Shown: piece after piece, positions 23,052-33,870 of the stretch
How the letters are laid out: every line of letters begins with the position of its first letter
Position numbering within the stretch: the first letter of the stretch is position 1
Source: Paragonimus skrjabini miyazakii
Taxonomy: Eukaryota; Platyhelminthes; Trematoda; Plagiorchiida; Troglotrematidae
Direction: 5' to 3'
DNA length: 64,000 bases
Assembly (NCBI GenBank): GCA_014338405.1
Contig: JTDE01000918.1
Location: 116,746 to 180,745 of the forward strand
Made by a program: the position numbers and the translations under genes
The notes under the pieces: generated by a model
Told to the model about the DNA's origin: nothing
What the model saw: only the letters and a program-made list of their open reading frames with translations
Database searches by the model: none

Positions 23052-23704
23052 ACAATAGGCATGACCGAATAATCAAATCCAAACGTTCAACCACAACCTT
23101 GTATGAATAGTGTTCAGCTTGCCCGATCATTTCGAAAGAAGAATGAACAGAACCACTCTGTTCTATCCAATCGATAACCCCGTGATCAAGACTCCTCAGT
23201 TAGGTTGAAGTTACTGTCTTCATCGAACCAACTGAGCATGATTTGATTGTTGAGTTGGGTTTCCATATACTGCGAAACTTTTACAACCAGCCAGACTTAC
23301 GTTTACTCTAGATCCGACAACATGAGCTTTAGACATGAATGGGTAGCTCGAGAGCTAGAAAAAAATAAACAGTAGGTAGCATGGGTTGGATTTTTGAGAA
23401 CTGCCACTGTAAGCATGGGACCAGTCTGATACTTCCCCAATTACGATGGCGCCCAATGAACTTTCAGTTGAAGCATACTCAAGCCACTTAAGTAGATGTC
23501 CGTGGAGGTCATAATTGTAGAGTTTTCCTAACAGAATGGGGTGATCTAATGCATCAGGAGCTTTGAAAATATCAGACCGTAGTAAAAAAAAATGACCAAC
23601 CGTACTTTTGTAGCCTTTATCCAAAGTCATAAGCGGTAGGTAAATTTGGGACGCATAAATATTCTCTAAGGAAGTGCTGTAGCTTTATGGTAATCAGTCC
23701 AAGG
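23052..23704. other. Intergenic; nothing recognised
   Basis: No gene or repeat identified. Confidence 0.4.
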
Positions 23705-23790
23705 ACTGCACATAGCATTACGAACAAGTTGTAACACGCAAAGTCTCGACCAATTCATATGGTCTTTCTCAAGAATGTTGTAATCGAAAT
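23705..23790 (-). repeat. Penelope-type hammerhead-like repeat, copy 3 (diverged)
   Basis: Shares the CATTACGAACAAGTTGTAA block with copy 2 and then a hairpin, GACCAATTCATATGGTC on the plus strand, in the stem II position. The catalytic strands have drifted (CTTGAGA, GAGAC), so it is a dead relative. Confidence 0.45.
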
Positions 23791-23968
23791 TCCTTCCATA
23801 ACACTTTTGAGGAATATCATCTGAAGTGGTTGAGACGTCGAGTATTATAACTTGGCAGTAACGTTGCGTTCTTGTCATTATACTTGTTGGAGGAATAATC
23901 CATTTTTTGCCGGATAGTAACTACGTGATAAAAATAGGTAAAGCCAACGAAAATAAGTTATCATATAG

Positions 23969-24055
23969 ATTGAACACCACTCACAACTGATCACAGCTGT
24001 CGCATTCCGATAGACTTTCCAGTGGGCCCCTATTGAAAGGGGCTGCCAGATGCGC
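23969..24055 (-). mobile_element. Hammerhead SINE copy D (3' part only)
   Basis: On the minus strand ACTGGAAAGTCTATCGGAAT, then GCGACAGCTGTGATCA and GTGGTGTTCAATC, match the tail of copies C and E. Head and ribozyme are absent. Confidence 0.7.
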
Positions 24056-24205
24056 GAAGGCAGACCGACAGATGTACACAATGAGCAGCAGGACAGTCCC
24101 ATTCCGATATATTTATTTGTTTGATAACGGATCTTGTTGCTGATTCGAAACGTCATAACAAACCGTTCTCTCCTAATTTTGCACATCATTAACATAGTTT
24201 ACGTA

Positions 24206-24207
<2 letters not shown>

Positions 24208-24247
<40 letters not shown>
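24208..24247. repeat. (TA)n microsatellite
   Basis: About 20 uninterrupted TA units. Confidence 0.95.
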
Positions 24248-24248
<1 letters not shown>

Positions 24249-24961
24249 GTATATGGAATGTAAACGTTTAAATTTTGACAGTCTGTTCGGTTCCAACCCA
24301 CATATCGCATGGCGGCTAACATCTCTCTGTGGAATTGTTGATGACTGACTGTTCGACCTTCCACTGTATGTATATTTGTGCCGTCCTGTTTATCACACAC
24401 TTAATATATTTATTTAGATCAATAAAGACAAGTAGCTTGTTTGCCAGAGTCATTCTTTGGAACAAGACCGTCTCCATCCAACCAGCCAGTCGTTGATAGT
24501 TGCATGGTAAAGTATGCTTGTAAAACGCGTTCTAGTCTGAGGTTAAGTTTTGTTGTACCCCCTCGCACATTTCATCATCACACTTTAGATTTTATGGTTT
24601 CACATTACGACGGATGGATCCAAATATTAACAGTGCCAAATGCAATGAAGACAGTCTTTAAAAGCTGATTAATATGTTACATTGTTTTGGAAAGTACGGT
24701 TTATTACGTTTTAATTGTAAATGGAATTCGATAGCGGAGCCAGCCAACATCACCTAATCGGGCTCAAGTATGCCAGCTTTTAAAATATGTGCATCATATA
24801 TTTAAAGTAAACCAGGGAATACAGTATGTCGCATTCCAGTTTTTGTTCCGTAAGCTGGGACTTTGTAATATTTGACCAAAGAATCCACGATGTTTTTATT
24901 ATGCTTCATCAACAGGTGCAGAAATATCCAAGAAAATGGAGAAAGATGTACTGTTTTTAGT

Positions 24962-25105
24962 TAAACAACACTCACGGATGATCTCAGCTTTTGCAGTCAA
25001 ATAAAATTTCCAGTTAACCCCTTTAAAAAAGATATGCCGACTGTGAGTTTTGCACTTATTAGACCTCATCAGCACTGCACAAGCTTGTCATGGTTAAGGA
25101 CTGAA
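24962..25105 (-). mobile_element. Hammerhead SINE copy F (degenerate)
   Basis: On the minus strand GTGCAGTGCTGATGAGG keeps the CTGATGA core strand, but the second strand reads CAAAAC instead of CGAAAC. The tail (GGAAATTTTATTTGACTGC, then CTGAGATCATCCGTGAGTG) aligns with the other copies. The head is not clear. Confidence 0.6.
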
Positions 25106-25904
25106 CTACGGTCATTTGTTTGTATGGTGTTTCTTTCGACCATTGCAACGATTGACCAAAATTCCTGTTACCCATCGGAAAGTACCACAGCATATCAATA
25201 TGGGTCTTTAGCTTCATGAATTTTGTCTAACCGCAAAACATATAGGTTCATCTTGGATAGTACTAGTCACATGTCACCACGGTGAAAACTGTTCCAGTGG
25301 TCTTCACTCTTCAATGATAAGCAGTTCACTAAATCACTTCCTGGTTCTATAATATCATTGTAAGATATCATAAAGTTGTTTCGTTTTCCTTACAGATCAG
25401 AATATATGATATCCCATTACGTCCACTTTACTTGATGTCATCCGTCACTGAACACTTGTTTCGATTCATCGTTATTTTATGGCTGAGTGATTTTGTCGAA
25501 AAGAACAAGTTACCGTTTTTCCGCAACACAAATAAATGGATTCTATGAAAGCTATTTATCTCTGAGATAATCAACCTTTCAAGATGAATCCTAAAGTTTC
25601 CGTTGTAGGTTTGTAGAGACAAATGTCATCCAGTAAGTTTGAACAGGAAAGTGTTACTCTTATCTCGAGGACAAACAGTCCTTCCAGACGAATTTGAATT
25701 ACATGCGAAAGTTGATATCGTAATGTTAGCTTTCATTATATTCAAATTATTATATCTGTTACGAACCCCCTCAAAGAGAAAGGCAAGAGCGAACGCAAAA
25801 ATCATGAGCCCTATCTTTATTACGAACAAACGCAGCAGTATAGCACAACGGTACGAAAATCAAAGCACAAGTATCGGATTCCAACTCTCGCAACTTTGAA
25901 CCCT
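25106..25904. other. Intergenic; nothing firmly recognised
   Basis: An open plus frame at 25639-25899 has no recognisable domain and is treated as chance. Confidence 0.35.
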
Positions 25905-26220
25905 CAAACAAGTAAGGAAAAAGACTGCCTTCAAACGAGCTTTATTTGTTGCTCAGCCCGAAGGCAAAATAATAGTTTATAGCAACTGCAATAATAGGTT
26001 TTGAACGTCCTTGGGCCCAGACCACCCAACTGACTAACCAAAGGCGAGCGCAAGTTCCCGGATGTTCGAGAATTCTGGTGGGCGTTCAAATTCCCAAAAA
26101 CGAAAGATTCTTGGGAAAAAGTGTCTATCCCTAAAAATACCGAAACCTAAGATTAAGTGCCTTCATCTCATAGTAACCATTAGTCAAGTATGCAGCGTCA
26201 ATATGCAAAACCTCCACTTC
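25905..26220 (-). repeat. Direct repeat pair, left copy (possible old LTR)
   Basis: Aligns with 26930-27240 in the same orientation, for example GGAAAAAGACTGCCTTCAAA here against GGAAAAAGACAGACTTCAAA there. Read on the minus strand the left end carries AATAAA-like sequence (CAACAAATAAAGCTCG) close to the end, as an LTR would. Confidence 0.5.
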
Positions 26221-26616
26221 ACCACGTGATTCATGGTCACTAAAAACTGCCTAATTTCTATAATGATATCAAAAAATAGACAAGGCATTTTAAACAGGGT
26301 TTTTTGAAGTACCACCAGATTTCCGTGTGAAACAAGTAATTCTAAAACCCATTTTTGTCGTATCCAAGTCGCTGGCAAGATAATCTTTTATTTAATAAGT
26401 TTGCTTTAATCCTGTTTACCATGAATGTTACAAATACTATGTTTGAAGAAAGTCGCAAACTCAAGTTCTTCAGCGATAAAATGTCGCTGATCATTTTGTC
26501 AGCTGAAAACAGAGAATTAGACTTTCTTTATAATCACCATTGCCTACTTAACCGACCATTAATTGACGGTAGTGCATTTGTTGTACGAAGTTAAATCACT
26601 AGTTGCTAATTGTTTA

Positions 26617-26636
26617 CCCTCAGGATACCCTGAGGG
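26617..26636. other. Perfect 8-bp inverted repeat
   Basis: CCCTCAGG and CCTGAGGG with a 4-base spacer, between the two direct repeats. Possibly chance. Confidence 0.4.
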
Positions 26637-26929
26637 CTTTTCACATATTGCTAATTTCTGATGGAGGCTAACACATAATTAGACGATACGATCCTAGTGT
26701 TCTCACAATCATAGCACCGAGAATAAACGCTTTGGTTCTAGAAATACGACGAAAGCTGGGGCTGAGCCATAATAACTGTGAGCATATTATGATCGCTGAA
26801 GAAGAAAGTCGAAAGTGGAACATAGATAACCACGGACAGTATCATGATCAAGGGAGGCGTACACTGTATCAAAATGCACTGTGTAATAAAGACAACAAGA
26901 ATTGAAACACAACCTACGTAACTTAGACA

Positions 26930-27240
26930 TAAGCACTTGTGGAAAAAGACAGACTTCAAACGAGCATTATTTGCTGCACAGCTAAAAGACGAAATACAGA
27001 TTTGCAACCGCTGTATCTGTAGGTTTCAAGGGAATCCGGGTCTGCATTATTCAACAGACTAATCAGAAAATCAATCAAAACGGCGCACGTTCGAATTACA
27101 AAAACTGCCAATTCCGATTTTTCCGGCAAATAGAGCCAACTTCTGAGAAAACCTCTCCATGCTAGCGGAAAGTACCACTCATGTGAATACAAGGCGATTA
27201 AAAGTGAAGCGTCGCTTGCATATTCCGGTGTCGATATGCT
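26930..27240 (-). repeat. Direct repeat pair, right copy (possible old LTR)
   Basis: Partner of 25905-26220, about 1.02 kb away. Similarity is clearest in the first 130 bases and again near the far end (GAAGCGTC..GCATAT). The interval between the copies has no coding sequence. Confidence 0.5.
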
Positions 27241-29619
27241 GTAGTTTATAATTCTGATGTGTAAGCTTGTTCCCACAGAAATTCATATCACATTCAGCAT
27301 GTTCATTGTGCCATAATATTAGTTTTAGATGAAGATTACGTTGTCTACTTCATACTTCCAACCAGACTGAACAAACCTTATGCTAGGTTTTTGCTTTGGG
27401 TAGAGTGCAAAGATTGGCTTATCAGAGCGATTTGTGACGATTTTTGACGAGCGGCTTCTATGTAATTTAGCGATCCATCCAGTAGCTGGGTGGTATGTAA
27501 GCCAATTTCCTCCTGACGAGGCTGCCGTGAACCCACTTCAGCCTCAAATAAATGTTGTGCGGAGGTTATTTCTACTAGTGAGTTAACCGCTTCATAGTAG
27601 CTTAAACCTCGTACATCGGGTCATCGAGGAGGATGTTTATCTTAGAATCGCTATATTTTCATTTTGTTTCGAAACTACTGAACAAATTCAAGTAGTACAC
27701 TACTTAGATAGATCACCTGTAGTGCATTCGTATATGACTCACCACATGACTGCAATGCCAGACAGTGTGCTGCCATTAATTCCATAAAACTGAGTCAAAC
27801 TCATAAGTTTTTCGTGTGGTGTAAACAGTCCCGTTATTTTATCTAAAAGGAAATTCCTGGACCTCAGATTTTGTTCTTTCAAGCCGAAACTGGGAGGTGG
27901 ACGCAATAATCCAGACTCAATTGGCTGGTCATCAGCAGTGGTCAAACCATAAAATCTGATTCTTGGAATACGACTGCTATCTAGTAATCGGTAGGTTACT
28001 CAACTATCTTTACAGTGACTATCATAACATATATACCAGCTTCAATGAAACGCACAATACGCATGACAACACAACCAGAGTGAAGTCAACTCCTACAATG
28101 GACTTCTATGCAGTGGACTGAATGCAGCAACCGTAATTGTATGTGGATAGTGCGAAAATAAAAACAAGTTAACCCGTCAAAACTTACTGGTATTACCACT
28201 TATTTAGTAGAAGAATAATTACCTAACTGATGGCCCCACTGACTTTCAAAATATGAAACCAAGAATTGAAATAGAATTTACAATTTGACCTTGACTCTAT
28301 AAAGTGTTTGCAGCTAGCCTCATGATAAGCAGTGAATGATAGTCAGTTGTTCCTGAGCATGTTGGTGCGGCTTCTGATGGATGTTCAATGAAGTTTAATA
28401 ATCATTTAGAATCTAGATTATGAGCGGTTATCAAGGCGATAAATACTGATGCAATGCTCGCACTGCGACTTGTGGTGAACAAGTATCAAGCTCTAGATGA
28501 AGAGTCGTTGCGTCTATCCCAGAAACGTGAGAAATTAGCGTGAAATTGACACTATGTTGTTTGATAGATGTTACAGGTTTCACAAGATGTATGCCTTCAG
28601 TTCCTATTCAAACATGTATCACACACTGAACGATTTTTATAATTGATCTGAAAACTTAATCGTCTCATGTCCGCTATTCTGCACGGATAGCAGTTTGCAA
28701 TTCAAAGATGCAGAAAATGCTAGGCCCTACTTTGTAAGCTTTCTTCATGAGGATACGTCCCAAGTGCTGTGTGGAATTCACGTCAAGATTGTGTGTAAGC
28801 TAATCCAAACAAAGTATACTGCGATATTAGAGAGATTCGAGTCAATCCGGTGTATGCCTAGATGCGTTGCCTTGTTTGGAAGGGGATTTTCACTGCACTT
28901 CCCCGCATCAAAAGGCAGTGGATAATGTTCAATACGAAATACTTACACCCGTTTTGAATTCGGTGTGACAAGTTTTAATCATCCCATCTGAGGAATGTTC
29001 CAACCATAGAACCAGATGTTATTTGTTATAACTCACCACAGCTTTTTCGTCAAACTCATGCATTTCTGATTAAAGCTATATTTGATTTAAAGTTAAACTA
29101 GTTGATGCGTTTCCTGAATTCACCAATCAAACAAAAATACTCCCACCCTACTGGATAGTAACTGGTCTTGAAAAAAGACATGATTGCGTTCAAGTTAGAT
29201 AGGTAGATGATTAACTGCAGATGTGGAAAGTGAAGACAATTTTCAGACGACAATACAAATTTTACATAGAGATGACCTAAAAACTATTCGGCGATGAAGA
29301 AACAGATATGACATGAATTACAAACTTTGCTTCATCAGGGGAACCAACCACAAATCAGAAGAAGATTATGAAGCCTGTCGATTATCTGACGTCACACTTG
29401 TGCAGGTCACCAATGCTTCACAAAACTGCAATTACGGCTAAGATCATTTCTTATCATGGTCAGTTTGTTTTCTCACTGGTGAGTCAAATGGGTAGATGTT
29501 GCGCAACCTGTGCATATACCGGTTTCAAAAGTTAGTCCGAGATGAGATGTGGTAATTGTTTTGCCATGCTAAAAACAGCATTGTTCACCTAGTGTAAATT
29601 CACTGTTTAGAACTGTGAA
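27241..29619. other. Intergenic; nothing recognised
   Basis: No gene or repeat identified in this stretch. Confidence 0.4.
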
Positions 29620-29775
29620 GTTGAGAGAATAGTGTGGCCGGAGTTCTAATCCCACCCGTGGCAAGGATATGCACTATTGACCAGCTCTAACAAGAACGAA
29701 ACTCGAGTGCAGTGCTTCTTCTCGAATTAAGCCGACTGGGAAGTCTATAAGAATTTGACAGCTGTGACCAGAATC
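29620..29775 (+). mobile_element. Hammerhead SINE copy G
   Basis: The end of the head (box B-like GAGTTCTAATCCC) is followed by GATATGCACTATTGACCAGC, then AGAACGAAACTCGAGTGCAG and the body GACTGGGAAGTCTATAAG. The core strand is mutated (TTGACCA) and the cleavage triplet changed (GTG), so the ribozyme is dead. Confidence 0.7.
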
Positions 29776-30292
29776 CCCCATCACTTGGCAGTATTCTTGT
29801 ATACTCACGCAATGTCTACGAGCGGTCTGTGTTACGGTCAAACAAATGAACAGCGATCACGGTAACTTGACGGTTAGAACCGAAGTGGAAAACTAGGGCT
29901 ACCAATGGCCTCCAAATAGCTTAATCAGTGTGACGGTTGTGTACAGAAGGTTTGTCCGAGATTACCCGTATTCTACGATATTGTACTTCACAAACTTTAC
30001 ATCTCTGCAACATGGACAACACTGTTCACATGCGATGCACACATTTGTTCAATACTCCATTTAGTTAACACGTTCCAAAGTAAGGGGTAGCCTAAAACAG
30101 TTCATCGACAAACTAGGATGAAAATTTATCCAACGTCCAGGGTCGCATTAAGTCATGCTCCCCTAGCCGGAAGCGGTTCCTTGAGGTAGTTGCAACAGAT
30201 TTTCTCGAATCAATAGTACCTGTGTACAGCAGACCATCTCAGTACGCAACAGGTTTTCATCAACTTAGTAGCGTAGCACTCATGGCTTCCAG

Positions 30293-30489
30293 TCAGTATG
30301 ATTTACTATTCTCCCCCTCCACGTCTTGGTCATAGATGTGACCTGAATTGTTGCTGTTGTTTGGTTCTGAAGTATTAGCATGTGAAAATCGAATCAGCCG
30401 GTCTAAATCTTTCCAGTGCCATAAATTAAAAGAAAGTAAATAATCAGTCGTAAATAAAACTCCATGGTCAACAGCCGAAATGTGTTCGT
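30293..30489 (-). CDS. Candidate terminal exon, unknown protein
   Basis: On the minus strand an acceptor-like TTTTTTATTCAG precedes an open stretch of about 65 codons ending in TGA. The peptide becomes hydrophilic and Asn/Ser-rich at the end (SEPNNSNNSGHIYDQD), as C-terminal tails often are. No family is recognised and no upstream exon was found. Confidence 0.2.
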
Positions 30490-31174
30490 CTGAATAAAAA
30501 ATTCGGATGAGGAACCAATCAGTTGATCGCATAAGTAGACAGAAAAGAGGTAATTTAAAGCAGCAAAAATATTTTATTCAATATTGGATGGTCAGAATAA
30601 AATTACCCACTACACCTGGGGCTTGCAAAGAATTTATTGAATTATTGAATTATCGAGCAAATTAACCCATTTTTAGAAGTGTTGCCGTAAATTGACATAC
30701 GTCAACAAGTTATCACAAAATTAGGTAACTGATCAACTTGAAATCATCCACTTGAAGAGTTATTAACCTATACGATATCGCCGCACAGCTTACTTTACGT
30801 TGATCGTAACAGGTGTAAATCTTAACGATTATCACTAACACAAACACAGTATATACAAAAGTATTGGTGTATGAAATGTGCACATCATACTAGTTGCTGG
30901 GCGGTAATCTGATTACACACACTGTCGAAAGAACTGTTGTCACCCTCTGGTATATAAGATAATTTCACACAAAATTCTTTGAACGACAGTCTGAAAAAGG
31001 ATTACGTGTCATGAACGACTGAGTACTCCGTCCCTGATAATTGTCACTTGTCTGTCAAAAGTTTGCAAAACCGGGCACTAAGTTGTCCTGATTGCTGAAA
31101 TTAGAACGGTCATGTTAATAGCCAAACTGGTCCGACTCAACTATGCGCAATGCCTGTCGATTTATTTAGCTCAG

Positions 31175-31378
31175 TCGAGTTCATTAGACGCTGTCAAACC
31201 GATCGAATTAACGAATAGTTCCACCCAGAATGACCCACTGAAAGAATTGCCTTTCCTGGATGACTCGACTTGCAAACAAATCAACGATAGCGTTCGAATA
31301 GTTACCCAAAAGCGATCAATAAACTGCCAAATTACTACAATGATGAACCCAATAGATATCTCATCCGGAAATTGTTAA
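31175..31378 (+). CDS. Candidate terminal exon, unknown protein
   Basis: TTTATTTAGCTCAG is a good acceptor and is followed by 67 open codons to TAA at 31376-31378. The peptide (SSSLDAVKPIELTNSSTQ at its start) is hydrophilic with coding-like composition. No family is recognised. It faces the candidate at 30293-30489 in a way that would make two genes overlap, so at most one is likely to be real. Confidence 0.25.
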   Translation, partial: SSSLDAVKPIELTNSSTQNDPLKELPFLDDSTCKQINDSVRIVTQKRSINCQITTMMNPIDISSGNC

Positions 31379-31988
31379 TGATCGTAACAAAGTAATCAGA
31401 CTCCAGTGTATTAAGCATTTTTCATTATCCATGCGGTGTACTAGATAAAGCTCCGAACGCCGTGAGTTACCATGTTAAGAGGTCATACTGTATACCAGTC
31501 CTGTAAGATACTCAGAGAGGAAAAAATGAGGTTATTCACGTTTGTTGATCAGTTTTGGTGATCGGGAGGATTCAAACCATACCGTCAACCAACTAGATGG
31601 GGAATGGCAACAGTTAGAATAGCTCTTTACAATTTGATCATAAACGTTTTACAACGTCTTATAGTCGGTCACGTCCTATTGAGGACATAACACAAATGGA
31701 AAAGGCACGACCATAAGAATAGTCTGCGAGCAGTCATTAAGTTTCATGAAAAGCTTCATATGTTTAGCACGTCAACCCCTTTGGGTTGGTTCTGTTTTTG
31801 GGGAGGCAACCAGTATGAGCGAGTGAAGTGTGCGAAAAACGTAAGGGATAGCCGGCCGTATACATGAAAAGCGACGATCGTCCTAAACCATCGAGAAACT
31901 AAGGTACTCAGTCCGACTACCAAACTTACGAAGTTCACCTAAAATGTGTTAGGAGGCAAACGTATCAAAACAATCTAGTCAGGATATT

Positions 31989-32168
31989 GGTGACCGCTGA
32001 TGAAATCAGTCATCATTGCAAACCAGTCAGGCTTTCGGTGACGGCTGACGAAATCAGACATCAACAAAGCACTGAGGGGCACACCAGACCAACTAGCAGG
32101 AGACGTGAAAGTGAGCGTGGGTGTCACGCTAGGAGGATACGTGCAAGTGAGCGTGGATGTCATGCTAG
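31989..32168 (+). repeat. Two imperfect short tandem duplications
   Basis: A 27-base unit starting GGTGACCGCTGATGAAATCA (31989-32015) recurs at 32037-32063 with 3 differences. A 30-base unit starting ACGTGAAAGTGAGCGTGG (32103-32132) recurs at 32139-32168 with 3 differences. The segment is more G+C-rich than its surroundings. Confidence 0.75.
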
Positions 32169-33811
32169 CCCGAGGAACCAGTCAGAGCACAATGGCTATG
32201 AAATTGGCCCTAATTGGCCACCTGGTCGCGAAGTGGCCTGAACAAGCAGACAATGATTCAATAAGTAAAGGGCCATATTTGGCCACTAGTTCATGCTATA
32301 TATTTACAGGCATTTTATTCATTTGTCGAACTGGTAGTCGGCATTACAGTGTGTTTTCCCACAGTCGTGTTCTTCTTGACTCCGTGCAACTAGATTTGGT
32401 GAAGCCGCATAGCAGAAACCCAGGTCTAGCAGTTAAACCGTAACAGAACGTTTTGGCAAGGAAAGGCGCGTTATATCAAAATGATTAACCGTGGCAATCA
32501 TACACAGGAGAGCAATTAGCTATGGGTACGACAGATTGAGCCACCTGGTTCGTGAAGATTCAGAAAACGGTCAAATCCCATTTCAGAAGTATGATACACA
32601 GTTTGTACTGGATGGAATAGTGGAAACCTGAAGGAAGTAAAAGAGTTTTCAGCATTCATCACATATATGTTAAGAAAAGAAGATACAGTAGAAATAAAGA
32701 AAAACCGGAAGGCAGGTTTGTCTTATGTAGTTAAAATCCTCCCAGGAAGAGTGATTTTTGGACGGTTACCAGTGAAAAAAATATCAATTACATTAATCCC
32801 GGAGATGATATGCAATACTTAGCAGTTCAAACTTGAATATCTGATGGCCATTGGGTTAATATCAACATTGGAAACTACACCCACATTGTCCTGCAGATAT
32901 GCGGAAAACCTGCGAAGAGTGCAGTGATCAGGAGTGTTTCTTGGTTCAAGCCTTAATCTAATTTAAAATTTAATGTAAACAAAATCCTCGAATTCAAATA
33001 AAGGAGCAACCGTTAGTAACTGGAACGTCGGACTGCGTATATCAACCTCCACCAAAAGTGACCAAGAGTGCCCAACACAATCTGTTGAAAGTTGGAACAA
33101 TGCAAGTAGTGCACAGTTTTCCTCTCACTGACATTTGGGAATGCATGAACGTTAACAATGTCAGTAACGACAAACCTCCAAAATTTACTGTTCCAGGAAG
33201 AATTACTATATTAGTGAAGTTGAGTTAAGTTTTTATATTGAAAACATTGCATCGAGGTGCAATCGCTAGTTCGTAGATGTGAGCGCACAACTTTGAACAC
33301 TACTGATGATACCACCCGTTCGGTAACGAAACGCTTACAGTTGAAATGACAAGCCTGGTTAACAAATGAACAATTAACATCACAACAGTTTCTTGTCTGA
33401 CTACAGGCTTCCAGGGATTAGTGGGTAAAACAGGATACAGTGAATGAACATTTCCAAACACAGAAAATAAACAAAACTTTTAAGCATACTTTCTGTGGTA
33501 TACATACATCACCCTAAATCGACAGTCAACGTTCACTTATCGAGTTTAAAGAATATCCCTGAATATACTTCACTCACAGCACGAAAGTGCTCCGAGAACC
33601 GCCTTGATCGACCCCCAACCCGAACAATCACGTGCGTGGTTACCTAGAGTATAAACGTTGGATCATGACAGGGTATTCGGAATCGATATCAGGTTGAGAG
33701 GGCCGTTGCTGATCACACCGTATCACAGGCGTAGATAACGTCCACCCTCGATAGTCTGGAAATTTCTTGTAAACAGTCAGACGCCCGTGGATATACTGTA
33801 TCCGAATCGAG
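32169..33811. other. Intergenic; nothing firmly recognised
   Basis: The left part may be LTR-like, but no coding domain of a retroelement could be read downstream. Confidence 0.35.
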
Positions 33812-33870
33812 ATTATGTGACAGCTAAGCATCGATGTGAACCACTGATGTATTGCTGTCTATGATGAGGA
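33812..33870 (+). mobile_element. LINE 3' tail fragment
   Basis: TATGTGACAGCTAAGC and ACCACTGATGTATTGCTGTC then TATGATGAGG match the 3' ends of the LINE copies ending near 36905 (+) and 44388 (-). Confidence 0.6.

Noticed and set aside
26617..26636. Bacterial-type rho-independent terminator
   Set aside because: Hairpin plus T-run looks like one, but everything else in the window is eukaryotic.
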